From NCBI GenBank assembly GCA_035570595.1, contig DATMLF010000194.1, positions 1-22,123 on the forward strand: a stretch of DNA of 22,123 nt. Reading direction: 5' to 3'. Source of the DNA: AP-15 sp035570595 (GTDB lineage Bacteria > Pseudomonadota > Alphaproteobacteria > ATCC43930 > CGMCC-115725). The notes beneath the pieces are model-generated. The model did not search any database and was not told the origin of the DNA. It saw nothing but the letters and a program-made list of their open reading frames with translations. The position numbers and the translations under genes were made by a program. Below are positions 7,901 to 14,824 of this stretch, in pieces. The first letter of the stretch is position 1; the number at the start of each line of letters is the position of its first letter.

Positions 7901-8079
7901 TGCAGAAACGAGGACCGCGCCTCCGCGACGACGCCCCATGCAAAGAGCGCCAGCAGAGCCGCCGCAACACCCCAGCGCAGCACGGTGATGGTGCGCAGAA
8001 AGAGCCCGGGCCAGCTGCGGCGCCGGCGCCAGCGCCGAGCCCTCCCATATCGCAACCGACCCCAAACCGCGTCGACCAT
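4945..8079 (-). CDS. Large class A penicillin-binding protein (GT51 transglycosylase + transpeptidase)
   Basis: A 1044-aa inner-membrane cell-wall synthase. A basic cytoplasmic N-terminus is followed by one membrane segment (about 33-53). The GT51 region has catalytic-type Glu182 in EDRDLF and a GGASTLATQ motif (222-230); both are divergent from the canonical EDxxFxxHxG and GGSTITQQ. The transpeptidase motifs are intact: STAK with Ser514, SIN at 620-622, and KTGTG at 938-942. The spacings between them (about 106 and 316 residues) are much longer than in ordinary class A PBPs, so the domain carries large insertions, mainly about residues 640-830. It ends with a Pro/Ala-rich tail. The enzyme should polymerise and cross-link peptidoglycan. 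The gene stands alone, on the same strand as the upstream hydroxylase operon but 144 bp from it. It is not a typical mrcA/mrcB. Confidence 0.9.
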   Translation of the reverse strand: MVDAVWGRLRYGRARRWRRRRSWPGLFLRTITVLRWGVAAALLALFAWGVVAEARSSFLQSRIFSRLTRHMGFTVAPGPSDAIVFPKYGPYDERLGYAELPRFIHSLEDRHFTIARQARWSPPLEDFVRDGGYAVYHEKERAGLRLYDRDGAPLYRTTYPERTYADFESIPPLVVASLSFIEDRDLFAPGQPDRNPAVDWGRFALAASGRVAGVIDRRLRAGGASTLATQTEKFRHSPEGLTPNGIEKLRQMATASAHAYLDGPNTSAARRRIMTAYLNSEPLGSRPGYGEVIGVPEALWRWYGTDLDEADGVLSAPATTAAELARKGEIYRQVLSLLLAGRRPAYYLFVDHAALQGLTDRYLRLLADAGVVSPALRDAALTARLDFRNDAPPAAAELYVGNKATDRLRDELVTMLHLPNLYALDRLDVSGWSSIDTAGQQRIGNVLSRLAEPDYDRSLGLYGRQLLGGATPARVAWSAVLYERGADCNFVRIRADSLNEPFDINSGAKLQLGSTAKLRTLITYLDIVDALHRRLSVLPPDRLQAIEGAAKDDPLTRWAAGWLAKAKGRGLQGMLDAAMQRTYSASPGTYFTGGGMQSFANFEKWENHETPTVAAAFANSINNAFVRLMRDIVSYEIAQDGTQVSELLNDRDDPAREAYLRRFADQEGREYLDRFWRDYHGRMPQEALDLLASRTRPDPRRLAVVFRSVRPDASRATLGGFLAQHLPQAAIDDDELWDLYRDSSPDRVSLRDRGYIAGVHPLELWLVRYLQDHPNATRAEATAASAAARQEVYTWLFASHSPHQQNLRIRILLEEDAFDKILVDWRRQGYPFGRLVPSDGTALGSSGDRPDALADLMGIVVNDGMRLPTVDLERLQFGAGTPYETDMVAAPKPQRVLAPEVARTVQRSLSAVVAGGTAKAVSGVYRAPDGTLLPVGGKTGTGDNRYDHFGRGGRLISQRVVDRTATFVFYLGDRFYGTITAYVPGAAAAQYQFSSALAVHLLKALQPQLEPLLDAPPSGPAPVLSQLPKPDLSEGVTGSAAAAD

Positions 8080-8188
8080 GATCCGCCCGCTCCGGCCTGT
8101 CGCTTGGCCGCAGATTAACAGCGCAGAGTAGATAAGCGATCCGAGAGTGCGGAAGAGGCCGGCGCGACAATTTTCTTCGCCCGCGTCG

Positions 8189-8223
8189 GGGCCGCGCCGC
8201 AGGCGGCCCGCCGGAAAACCGGC
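8189..8223 (-). terminator. Two GC hairpins immediately after the MoaD-like gene
   Basis: GCCGG-AAAA-CCGGC (8210-8223) begins at the base after the stop codon, and GGGCCGC / GCGGCCC with a 7-nt loop (8189-8209) follows on the minus-strand transcript. Together they could end the hydroxylase operon before the PBP gene. No T-tract follows, so termination or mRNA 3'-end protection are both possible. Confidence 0.35.
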
Positions 8224-8472
8224 TCAGCCGCCGCCGATCTTGGGGATCAGATAGATTTCGCTGTCGGGGTTGAGCGGAACGAGATAGGCGTCTTGGAAGA
8301 TTTCACCGTCGATTGCCACCGCCATCCCTTCCTCGACCTGGTGGCCGAGCCCTGGATAACGGCGTTCGAGCTCGAGCACGAGCCGGCGGAAATTGTTCGC
8401 CTCGACGTCGAACTCGGAGACGCCGCCGGTAAACCGGCGCGCCGCCTGACCCGAAATCACGACATGCGGCAT
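8224..8472 (-). CDS. MoaD/ThiS-like sulfur-carrier protein
   Basis: An 82-aa ubiquitin-fold protein ending exactly in IGGG; the free C-terminal Gly-Gly is what becomes adenylated and thiocarboxylated in MoaD, ThiS and related carriers. Other family marks are EFDVEANNFRRLVLELERRYPGL near the first third and the DSEIYLIPKIGGG end, similar to the 'DEVAFFPPVAGG' type of end. It has a strong GGGAGG seven bases before the start. As last gene of the molybdenum hydroxylase operon it may supply sulfur for the molybdopterin dithiolene, or for another sulfuration step specific to this enzyme. No E1-like MoeB or MoaE gene accompanies it, so those would have to come from elsewhere. A role outside Moco synthesis cannot be excluded. 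Confidence 0.8.
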   Translation of the reverse strand: MPHVVISGQAARRFTGGVSEFDVEANNFRRLVLELERRYPGLGHQVEEGMAVAIDGEIFQDAYLVPLNPDSEIYLIPKIGGG

Positions 8473-8507
8473 GTCGGCGCCTCCCTTTCGTAACGTCGAC
8501 GCGAACT

Positions 8508-8584
8508 GTCATTGCGAGGAGTGGAGCGACGACGCAATCCTGCACCGGCGCCGCACTCGATTGCTTCGCTGCGCTCGCAATGAC
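8508..8584. repeat. Inverted REP-like element between the second catalytic subunit and the MoaD-like gene
   Basis: GTCATTGCGAG (8508-8518) and CTCGCAATGAC (8574-8584) are 11-bp perfect inverted arms, with a nested GCAATC (8534-8539) / GATTGC (8559-8564). Each half resembles the widespread proteobacterial repeat TCATTGCGAGG(n)GCGAAGCAATC, here as a head-to-head pair. It fills the 118-bp spacer within the operon and would form a strong hairpin in the transcript, perhaps lowering or stabilising expression around it. Confidence 0.75.
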
Positions 8585-8590
8585 AAACGT

Positions 8591-10882
8591 CTACTCCGCA
8601 GCCCGGCGCACCGGCTCGTGCGCGTCGAAGGCGGCGCGCAGCCGCGGCGGCGACATCGGCAGGTCGCGCATGCGAATCCCGGTCGCCGCGGCAATCGCAT
8701 TGGCGACGGCCGCCATCGGCGGCACGATCGGCACCTCGCCGACGCCGCGCGCCCCGAACGGATGGCGCGGGTTCGGCACCTCGACTATCACCGCCTCGAT
8801 CATCGGCATGTCGGAGGCGACTGGGCAGCGGTAGTCGAGAAAGCCGGGATTTTCGAGCCGTCCGTCCTTGTCGTAGATGTATTCCTCGTTCAGCGCCCAG
8901 CCGACGCCCTGCGTGACCCCGCCCTGGATCTGGCCCTCGACATAGGAGGGATGGATCGCGCGCCCGACATCCTGAACCGCGGTGTAGCGCAGTATCTTGA
9001 CCGCGCCGGTCTCAGGGTCGACCTCGACATCGCAGATATGGGTGGCAAAGCCGGGTCCGGCGCCCTGCGCGTTGATCGACACCTCGGCGGTGATCGGGCC
9101 GCCGGTGCGCCCCGATTTGAGCGCGATCTCGGCGAGCGGCAACGGCTCGAAGCTGCCGGCGTTGGCGCCCGCGGGATAGGCGCAGCCGTCCCGCCATTCG
9201 ACGGCTTCGGGGCTGATGTCCCAAATCATCGCCGCGCGTTTTTTCATTTCCTCGACGACCTTTTCGGCCGCCTGCGTCGCCGCCATGCCGGTCGCGAAGG
9301 TGACGCGACTGCCCCCGGTCAGGAACGAAAACGCGATCGAGCTGGTGTCGCCGACGATCGGGCGCACCTTTTCGACCGGGATGCCGAGTACCTCGGCCGC
9401 CATCATCGCGATCGAGGCGCGCGAGCCGCCGATATCCGGGTTCCCCGAGACGACGACGGCGGTGCCGTCCTCGTTGATGTGGACCGCCGCACTCGACTCG
9501 CCGCCGATGTTGAACCAGAAGCCCGAGGCGATGCCGCGTCCCTGGTTGGGGCCGAGCTTTTGCTTCAGATGCGGGTGGTTCTTCGCCGCCTCGACGGTGT
9601 CGGCATAACCGATATTGACAAAGGTCGGCCCGTGCACGGTCTTGGTGCCGTCCTTGGCGGCGTTCTTTTCACGCAGCAGCAATGGGTCGATGTTCAGCTC
9701 GCGCGCCAATTCGTCGAGACAGCTTTCGACGCCGTAGGACGAGATCGGCGCTCCGGGTGCGCGATAGGCCGCGACCTTGGGGCGGTTGGAGACGACGTCG
9801 TAGCCGACGATGTCGGCGTTCGGGATGTCGTACATCGCAAAGCCGCACATGCAGCCCGGGCCGACCGGCGAGCCCGGGAAGGCACCCGCCTGGTATTTGA
9901 GCGCCAGCTGGCCGGCGACGATCCGGCCGTCGCGTTTGGCGCCGAGCTTGACCTCGACGACACCGCCCGAGGTCGGCCCGGTGCCGCGGAACACCTCTTC
10001 GCGGCTCATCACCATCTTGACCGGGCGCCCAGTCTTCTTAGCCAGGGCCAGCGCCACCGGCTCCAGATAAACCAGCGTCTTACCGCCAAACCCGCCGCCG
10101 ATCTCGGCTGGGATCGCGCGGATCTGGGAAATGTCGATGCCGAGCAGTTTGGCGCAATAGGCGCGCACCATAAACTGACCCTGGCTCGAGCTCCAGATCG
10201 TGCACTGGCCATCAGCCGCCATCGAGACGACACAGGCGTGCGGCTCGATGTAGGCTTGATGCACCGGCTTTGTCGTGTAGCGCCGCTCGATGATGACATC
10301 CGCGTCGCGGAACCCGGCCTCGATGTCGCCTTTCGAGAAGCGGATCTCCTTGGCGACGTTCGACGGGTGCGTGGGCTTCGGGTCGACGCCCTGGGTGAAG
10401 AGGTCGTCGTGCAAGATCGGCGCGTCGGGCTTCATCGCCTCTTCGACGTCGATGACGTGCGGCAATACGTGGTATTCGACCTCGATCAGCTCGCAGGCCT
10501 CTTCGGCGATGGCGGGCGAGGTGGCGGCGACGGCGGCGACCGCATGGCCGTCGTAAAGCACCTTGTCGCGCGCCATGCAGTTGCGCGACAGGTCGCGGAA
10601 GTTCATCGGCCCCTCGCCGACAAACGCCTCCTCCGACGCGATCGGCGCGAAGTCGTCCGAGGTCACCACCGCCTTGACGCCGGGCAATGCCAGCGCCTTG
10701 TCGATGTTGATCGACATGATCCGGGCGTGGGCGTGCGGGCTGCGCTTGACCTTGCCCCACAGCATGCCGGGCATGACCATGTCGGCGCCGAAATTGGCGC
10801 GGCCGGTGACCTTGTCGACGCCGTCCGGGCGAATGGGCCGGGTGCCGACCACCTTTTGAAATTCCTTGGCGATAAACGTCAT
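8591..10882 (-). CDS. Molybdenum hydroxylase catalytic (molybdopterin-binding) subunit, copy 2
   Basis: A 763-aa xanthine dehydrogenase/CoxL-family large subunit that binds the Mo-molybdopterin cofactor. Marks are GKVKRSPHAHARI (43-55), GGGFGGK (262-268), AYRAPGAP (372-379), QGGVTQGVGWAL (653-664), and GVGE with the expected catalytic Glu716. The AYRAPGAP loop lacks the Cys of CO dehydrogenases (AYxCSFR), so this is not form I CoxL; xanthine, aldehyde, nicotinate or hydroxybenzoyl-CoA type chemistry is possible but not decided. The first ~10 residues differ from copy 1. AGGAG lies 11 bases before the ATG. It aligns without gaps to copy 1 at about 78% identity. A 163-bp spacer with a REP pair separates them. 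Confidence 0.92.
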   Translation of the reverse strand: MTFIAKEFQKVVGTRPIRPDGVDKVTGRANFGADMVMPGMLWGKVKRSPHAHARIMSINIDKALALPGVKAVVTSDDFAPIASEEAFVGEGPMNFRDLSRNCMARDKVLYDGHAVAAVAATSPAIAEEACELIEVEYHVLPHVIDVEEAMKPDAPILHDDLFTQGVDPKPTHPSNVAKEIRFSKGDIEAGFRDADVIIERRYTTKPVHQAYIEPHACVVSMAADGQCTIWSSSQGQFMVRAYCAKLLGIDISQIRAIPAEIGGGFGGKTLVYLEPVALALAKKTGRPVKMVMSREEVFRGTGPTSGGVVEVKLGAKRDGRIVAGQLALKYQAGAFPGSPVGPGCMCGFAMYDIPNADIVGYDVVSNRPKVAAYRAPGAPISSYGVESCLDELARELNIDPLLLREKNAAKDGTKTVHGPTFVNIGYADTVEAAKNHPHLKQKLGPNQGRGIASGFWFNIGGESSAAVHINEDGTAVVVSGNPDIGGSRASIAMMAAEVLGIPVEKVRPIVGDTSSIAFSFLTGGSRVTFATGMAATQAAEKVVEEMKKRAAMIWDISPEAVEWRDGCAYPAGANAGSFEPLPLAEIALKSGRTGGPITAEVSINAQGAGPGFATHICDVEVDPETGAVKILRYTAVQDVGRAIHPSYVEGQIQGGVTQGVGWALNEEYIYDKDGRLENPGFLDYRCPVASDMPMIEAVIVEVPNPRHPFGARGVGEVPIVPPMAAVANAIAAATGIRMRDLPMSPPRLRAAFDAHEPVRRAAE

Positions 10883-10906
10883 GAGAAGCTCACTCCTGTT
10901 CCTCTA

Positions 10907-11010
10907 AGGCGTCGCCCCCGCGAAAGCGGGGGCCCAGAGCGTGCCCCTGGCCTGAACAGGGGCAATCGATACCGCCTCTGGATTCCCGCTTTCGCGGGAA
11001 TGACGAGGTT
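10907..11010. repeat. Head-to-head REP pair (BIME-like) between the two catalytic subunit genes
   Basis: Three perfect hairpins lie in a row: CCCCCGC-GAAA-GCGGGGG (10915-10932), TGCCCCTG / CAGGGGCA with a 7-nt loop (10942-10964), and ATTCCCGC-TTTC-GCGGGAAT (10982-11001). The first and third are the same repeat family in opposite orientations (flanks CCCAGAG and, reversed, CCAGAGG). Copies of this family also occur at 3553-3578 and 19939-19960. It sits inside an operon, so it is transcribed as a strongly folded spacer. Confidence 0.8.
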
Positions 11011-11045
11011 AAGCTCTACCGCAAATTCGCATTCCGGCCTCGGCG

Positions 11046-13337
11046 CTACTCCGCCGCCTGGCGCATCGGCTCGGCTTGATCGAGCGCCTCGAGCACCCGT
11101 GGCGGCGACATCGGCAGGTCGCGCAGCCGCACCCCGATCGCGGCCGCGATCGCGTTGGCGACCGCCGCCATCGGCGGCACGATCGGCACCTCGCCGACGC
11201 CGCGCGCGCCAAACGGATGGCGCGGGTTCGGCACCTCGACCATGACCGTGTCGATCATCGGCATGTCCGAGGCAACCGGCACGCGGTAATCGAGAAAGCC
11301 GGGGTTTTCGAGCCGGCCGTCCTTGTCGTAGATGTACTCCTCGCTGAGCGCCCAGCCGACCCCTTGTGCCACGCCGCCCTGCATCTGGCCTTCGACATAG
11401 GACGGGTGGATCGCGCGGCCGACATCCTGGATCGCGGTATAGCGCAGGATCTTGACGTGGCCGGTCTCCTTGTCGACCTCAACGTCGCAGATGTGGGTCG
11501 TAAAGCCGGGGCCCTGACCCTGCGCGTTGATCTGCACCTCGGCGCTGATCGGGCCGCCGGTGCGCGCCGACTTGGCGGCGAGCTCGGCCAGCGGCAACGG
11601 CTCGAAGCCGCCGGCGTTGGCGCCCGCAGGATGGGCCTTGCCGTCCTTCCACTCGACCGCTTCGGGGCTGATGTCCCAGGTGACCGCGGCGCGTTTTTTC
11701 AGCTCCTCGACGACTTTTTGCGCGGCCTGGGTCACCGCCATGCCGCCGGCAAAGGTGACACGGCTGCCGCCCGTCGAGGCGCTGAACCCGATCGCCGTCG
11801 TGTCGCCGACCACCGGGCGCACGGTCTCGAACGGCACGCCCAGCACCTCGGCCACCATCATCGCCATCGAGGCGCGCGAGCCGCCAATGTCGGGGTGGCC
11901 CTCGGTCACCGTGACGGTGCCGTCCTCGTTGACGTGGCAGGCGGCGCTCGATTCCCCGCCGGCGTTGTGCCAGAAGCCCGACGCGATGCCGCGACCCTGG
12001 TTGGGGCCGAGCGCGGCCTTCAGATGGGCGTGCGCCTTCGCCTCCTCGACGGTCTTCGCGTAGCCGATATTGGTCCAGGTCGGCCCGTGCGCCGCCTTGG
12101 TGCCATCCTTCGCGCCGTTGATCTCACGCAGCCGCAGCGGGTCGATCTTGAGTTCGAGCGCCAGCTCGTCGATGCAGCTTTCGACCGCGAACGAGCCGAT
12201 CGGCGCCCCGGGCGCGCGGTAGGCGGCGACCTTCGGCCGGTTGCACAAAACGTCGTAGCCGATCGTCTCCGCGTTCGGCAGGTCGTAGGGCGCCAGCCCG
12301 CAGATGCAGCCTTGCTGCACCGGCGAACCCTGGAATGCACCGGACTGGTATTTGAGCACCGTCTTCGCGGCGGTGATATGGCCGTCTTTCTTGGCGCCGA
12401 GCTTGACCTCGATGACGGCACCCGAGGTCGGGCCGGTCGCCCGGAACACCTCCTCGCGGCTCATCACGATCTTGACCGGCCGGCCCGATTTCTTCGACAG
12501 CATGTAGGCGACGGGTTCGAGATAGACGATCGTCTTGCCGCCAAAGCCGCCGCCGATCTCGGCCGGGATCGCGCGGATGTCGGCGATGTCGGCGCCGACA
12601 ATGCGCGCGGTATAGCCGCGCACCATGAACTGGCCTTGGCTCGAGCTCCAGATCGTGCACTGCCCGTCGGACGCGACCGAGACCACGCAGGCGTGGGGCT
12701 CGATATAGGCCTGGTGAACGGGCTTTGTCGTGTAGCGCCGCTCGATGACGACATCGGCCTCGCGGAACCCGGCCTCGACATCGCCCTTGGCGAAACGCAC
12801 GACCTTGGAGATGTTCGAGGGCTTGGTCGGCTTTGGCTCGACCCCCGCGGTGAAGATGTCGTCGAGGAGGACGGGCGCGTCAGGGGCCATCGCCGCCTCC
12901 ACGTCCATCACATAGGGCAGCACCTCGTACTCGACCTCGATCAGCTCGAGCGCCTCCTCGGCGATTGCCGGCGACACCGCCGCGACGGCGGCGACCGCGT
13001 GGCCCTCGTAGAGCGCTTTGCCCTTGGCCATGCAATTGCGCGACAGGTCCCACAGATTGGCCGGCGCGGCGCCGAGGACGCGCTTATCCGGCGGGATATC
13101 CGGGAAGTCGGCGCGCGTCGTCACCGCCTTGACCCCGGGCAACGCCATCGCCTTGTCGGTGTTGATCGACACGATCCGCGCATGGGCGTGCGGGCTGCGC
13201 TTGATTTTGCCCCACAGCATGCCGGGCATTTTCATGTCAGCGCCAAAATTGGCGCGCCCGGTGACCTTGTCGACGCCGTCCGGGCGAACCGGGCGGGTGC
13301 CGACGACTTTGAGCGTGTCCTTGTCGAGGAAACTCAT
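11046..13337 (-). CDS. Molybdenum hydroxylase catalytic (molybdopterin-binding) subunit, copy 1
   Basis: A 763-aa paralogue of the neighbouring large subunit with all key motifs at identical positions: GGGFGGK (262-268), AYRAPGAP (372-379), QGGVAQGVGWAL (653-664) and GVGE with Glu716. By hand count 593 of 763 residues match the other copy. Differences cluster at 1-10, 74-96, 177-190, 241-250, 322-362 and 511-521, while cofactor-binding stretches are unchanged. Substitutions near the substrate channel could give different specificity. The start ATG overlaps the stop of the Fe-S gene (ATGA), with GGGGAGG ahead of it, so this copy is tightly coupled to the small subunits and is probably the primary partner. 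Substrate unknown; expected to be a cytoplasmic hydroxylase passing electrons via Fe-S clusters to FAD. Confidence 0.93.
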   Translation of the reverse strand: MSFLDKDTLKVVGTRPVRPDGVDKVTGRANFGADMKMPGMLWGKIKRSPHAHARIVSINTDKAMALPGVKAVTTRADFPDIPPDKRVLGAAPANLWDLSRNCMAKGKALYEGHAVAAVAAVSPAIAEEALELIEVEYEVLPYVMDVEAAMAPDAPVLLDDIFTAGVEPKPTKPSNISKVVRFAKGDVEAGFREADVVIERRYTTKPVHQAYIEPHACVVSVASDGQCTIWSSSQGQFMVRGYTARIVGADIADIRAIPAEIGGGFGGKTIVYLEPVAYMLSKKSGRPVKIVMSREEVFRATGPTSGAVIEVKLGAKKDGHITAAKTVLKYQSGAFQGSPVQQGCICGLAPYDLPNAETIGYDVLCNRPKVAAYRAPGAPIGSFAVESCIDELALELKIDPLRLREINGAKDGTKAAHGPTWTNIGYAKTVEEAKAHAHLKAALGPNQGRGIASGFWHNAGGESSAACHVNEDGTVTVTEGHPDIGGSRASMAMMVAEVLGVPFETVRPVVGDTTAIGFSASTGGSRVTFAGGMAVTQAAQKVVEELKKRAAVTWDISPEAVEWKDGKAHPAGANAGGFEPLPLAELAAKSARTGGPISAEVQINAQGQGPGFTTHICDVEVDKETGHVKILRYTAIQDVGRAIHPSYVEGQMQGGVAQGVGWALSEEYIYDKDGRLENPGFLDYRVPVASDMPMIDTVMVEVPNPRHPFGARGVGEVPIVPPMAAVANAIAAAIGVRLRDLPMSPPRVLEALDQAEPMRQAAE

Positions 13338-13819
13338 CGCGCGGCCTCCCCTCGCATGACCGCGGCGGCGTCGAGCACGGCGCGGATGATCTTGTCATAG
13401 CCGGTGCACCGGCACAGATTGCCGGCGAGCCAATAGCGGGTTTCTTCCTCGGTCGGGTTCTGGTTCTCGTCGAGCAGCGCCTTCGCCGCGACGATGAACC
13501 CGGGCGTGCAGAAGCCGCATTGCAACGCCGCATGCTCGAGGAACTTCTGCTGCACCGGGTGCAGCTTGTCGCCCTCGGCGATGCCCTCGACGGTCGTTAT
13601 GCTGCGGCCCTCGGCCTCGGCGCCGAGCATCAGGCACGAGCAGACGATGTTGCCGTCGCAAATGACCGTGCAGGCGCCGCAGTCACCCGAGCTGCAGCCT
13701 TCCTTGCTGCCCGTCAGGTTCAACTCGTCGCGCAATACGTCGAGCAGGGTCTGCTGCGGCTCGCACAGATATTCGACGGGTTCGCCGTTGATGACGGTCG
13801 ATACGTGGGTTTTGGCCAT
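13334..13819 (-). CDS. Molybdenum hydroxylase [2Fe-2S] subunit
   Basis: A 161-aa CoxS/XdhA-type iron-sulfur subunit that carries electrons from the Mo centre to FAD. The N-terminal plant-type ferredoxin domain binds one cluster through Cys42, Cys47, Cys50 and Cys62 (GCSSGDCGAC motif). The C-terminal helical domain binds the second through Cys101, Cys104, Cys136 and Cys138 (CGFCTPG and LCRCTGY). All eight ligands are present with canonical spacing, so both clusters should form. Its start overlaps the stop of the FAD subunit by one base (TAATG), and its stop overlaps the start of catalytic copy 1 (ATGA). GGAG is placed 7 bases upstream. It must serve both catalytic subunits unless another copy exists outside the window. 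Confidence 0.96.
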   Translation of the reverse strand: MAKTHVSTVINGEPVEYLCEPQQTLLDVLRDELNLTGSKEGCSSGDCGACTVICDGNIVCSCLMLGAEAEGRSITTVEGIAEGDKLHPVQQKFLEHAALQCGFCTPGFIVAAKALLDENQNPTEEETRYWLAGNLCRCTGYDKIIRAVLDAAAVMRGEAAR

Positions 13820-14688
13820 TAGCGTGCTCCAGCGCGTTCAAAGGCGATTTTGGCGGCGCGGCGTGCGAGGACGCCGGCAACCTTGGTGCGGTATTCGATC
13901 GTGCCGCGTTTGTCGGTGATCGGGTTGCAGGCGCGCCCCGCGGCAGCATCGAGGGCTGCGTTTGTCGCGTCATCGAGCTTGTGCCCGATCAATGCCTTGG
14001 CCGACTCCTCGCAGATCACCTGGGTCGGCGCAACGGCACCCAGCACGACGCGCGCATCGGTGCACACGCCGCTGCCGTCCAACGTCACGTTGACCGCACA
14101 GCCGACGACGGCGATGTCCATCTCGGTGCGCGGAATAAAGCGCAGATAGGCGTCGGACTGGTGCAGCTTGGGTTTCGGGACGTGGAATTCGACGATGAAC
14201 TCGCCCTTTTCGAGCGAGGTGCGGCCGGGGCCGGTGACAATCGCCTCGACCGGCGCGGTGCGCCGTCCGTTGGGCCCGGCGATGACGCAGGTGGCGCGCG
14301 CCGCGATCAATGCCGGCACGCTGTCGGCCGCCGGCGAGGCGTTGCACAAATTGCCGGCGAGCGAGGCGCGGCCCTGGATCTGCTGCGAGCCGATCAGGTC
14401 GAGGCCCTCGACGATGCCCGGCCACGCCTTTTGCAGCGCTTCGTTTTCGAAGACCACGTTTCCGGGGGTGGCGCCGCCGATCACAAACTCGCCGGCTTCC
14501 TCGCGGATGCCGATCAGCCCGGGGATGCGCTTGAGGTCGACGATCGTTTCCGGCCGCATCCGACCCGAGCGCAGCTGGACCAGAAGGTCGGTCCCGCCCG
14601 ACAGAGGTTTTGCGAGGCCCGCGCTGCCGGCCAGCATCCGCACGGCCTCGTCCACGGTGGTTGGTGCGGTGAAGCTCAAATTGGGCAT
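13819..14688 (-). CDS. Molybdenum hydroxylase FAD-binding subunit
   Basis: A 289-aa CoxM-type subunit that accepts electrons from the Fe-S subunit onto FAD. The N-terminal FAD-binding part has AKPLSGGTDLLVQL (26-39) and FVIGGATPGNVV (68-79); QGRASLAGNLCNASPAADSV (105-124) is the second conserved FAD segment. The C-terminal CO_deh_flav_C part spans about 180-285. The frame stays open further upstream, but the start at 14688 fits the family N-terminus (MPNLSFTAPTTVDEAV) and has AGGAG six bases ahead. It is the first gene of the operon. Relatives in CO dehydrogenase, quinoline/isoquinoline and nicotinate hydroxylases do not let me choose a substrate. Confidence 0.94.
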   Translation of the reverse strand: MPNLSFTAPTTVDEAVRMLAGSAGLAKPLSGGTDLLVQLRSGRMRPETIVDLKRIPGLIGIREEAGEFVIGGATPGNVVFENEALQKAWPGIVEGLDLIGSQQIQGRASLAGNLCNASPAADSVPALIAARATCVIAGPNGRRTAPVEAIVTGPGRTSLEKGEFIVEFHVPKPKLHQSDAYLRFIPRTEMDIAVVGCAVNVTLDGSGVCTDARVVLGAVAPTQVICEESAKALIGHKLDDATNAALDAAAGRACNPITDKRGTIEYRTKVAGVLARRAAKIAFERAGAR

Positions 14689-14796
14689 GTTCGCTCCTGA
14701 TTGCCGCGGGCATTGAGACGAAGGGTCCCGCCCGCCGAGATTTCTTGGCGCGGTGCGGCCGGATCCGGGGGGCAACCGCAAGCACCTGCCGTCTCG

Positions 14797-14824
14797 ATTA
14801 CACTATCACCCGATGCGTCGTGAA
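14797..14824 (-). promoter_or_regulatory. Candidate promoter of the molybdenum hydroxylase operon
   Basis: On the minus strand TTCACG (14819-14824) and TGTAAT (14797-14802) are 16 bp apart, matching 4 and 5 of 6 consensus bases. A transcript would have a leader of about 100 nt before the FAD subunit gene. It overlaps the upstream region of the divergent arfB-like gene, so the two genes may share control sequences. Confidence 0.35.

Noticed and set aside
8471..11245. 924-codon open frame on the plus strand, antisense to the catalytic subunit copy 2 and MoaD-like genes
   Set aside because: Its product is Arg/Asp/His-rich with no domain, and it is the usual high-GC antisense shadow of well-supported genes.
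8591..13337. Assembly artefact duplicating one catalytic subunit gene
   Set aside because: The copies differ at about 22% of residues and have different spacers, so this is a true, old duplication.
11076..13400. 774-codon plus-strand frame antisense to catalytic subunit copy 1
   Set aside because: Same reason: a GC shadow with a composition unlike any protein family, parallel to the one opposite copy 2.
8591..14688. Carbon monoxide dehydrogenase operon (coxMSL)
   Set aside because: The order M-S-L fits, but the large subunits lack the AYxCSFR loop and no cox accessory genes other than a MoaD-like protein are present.
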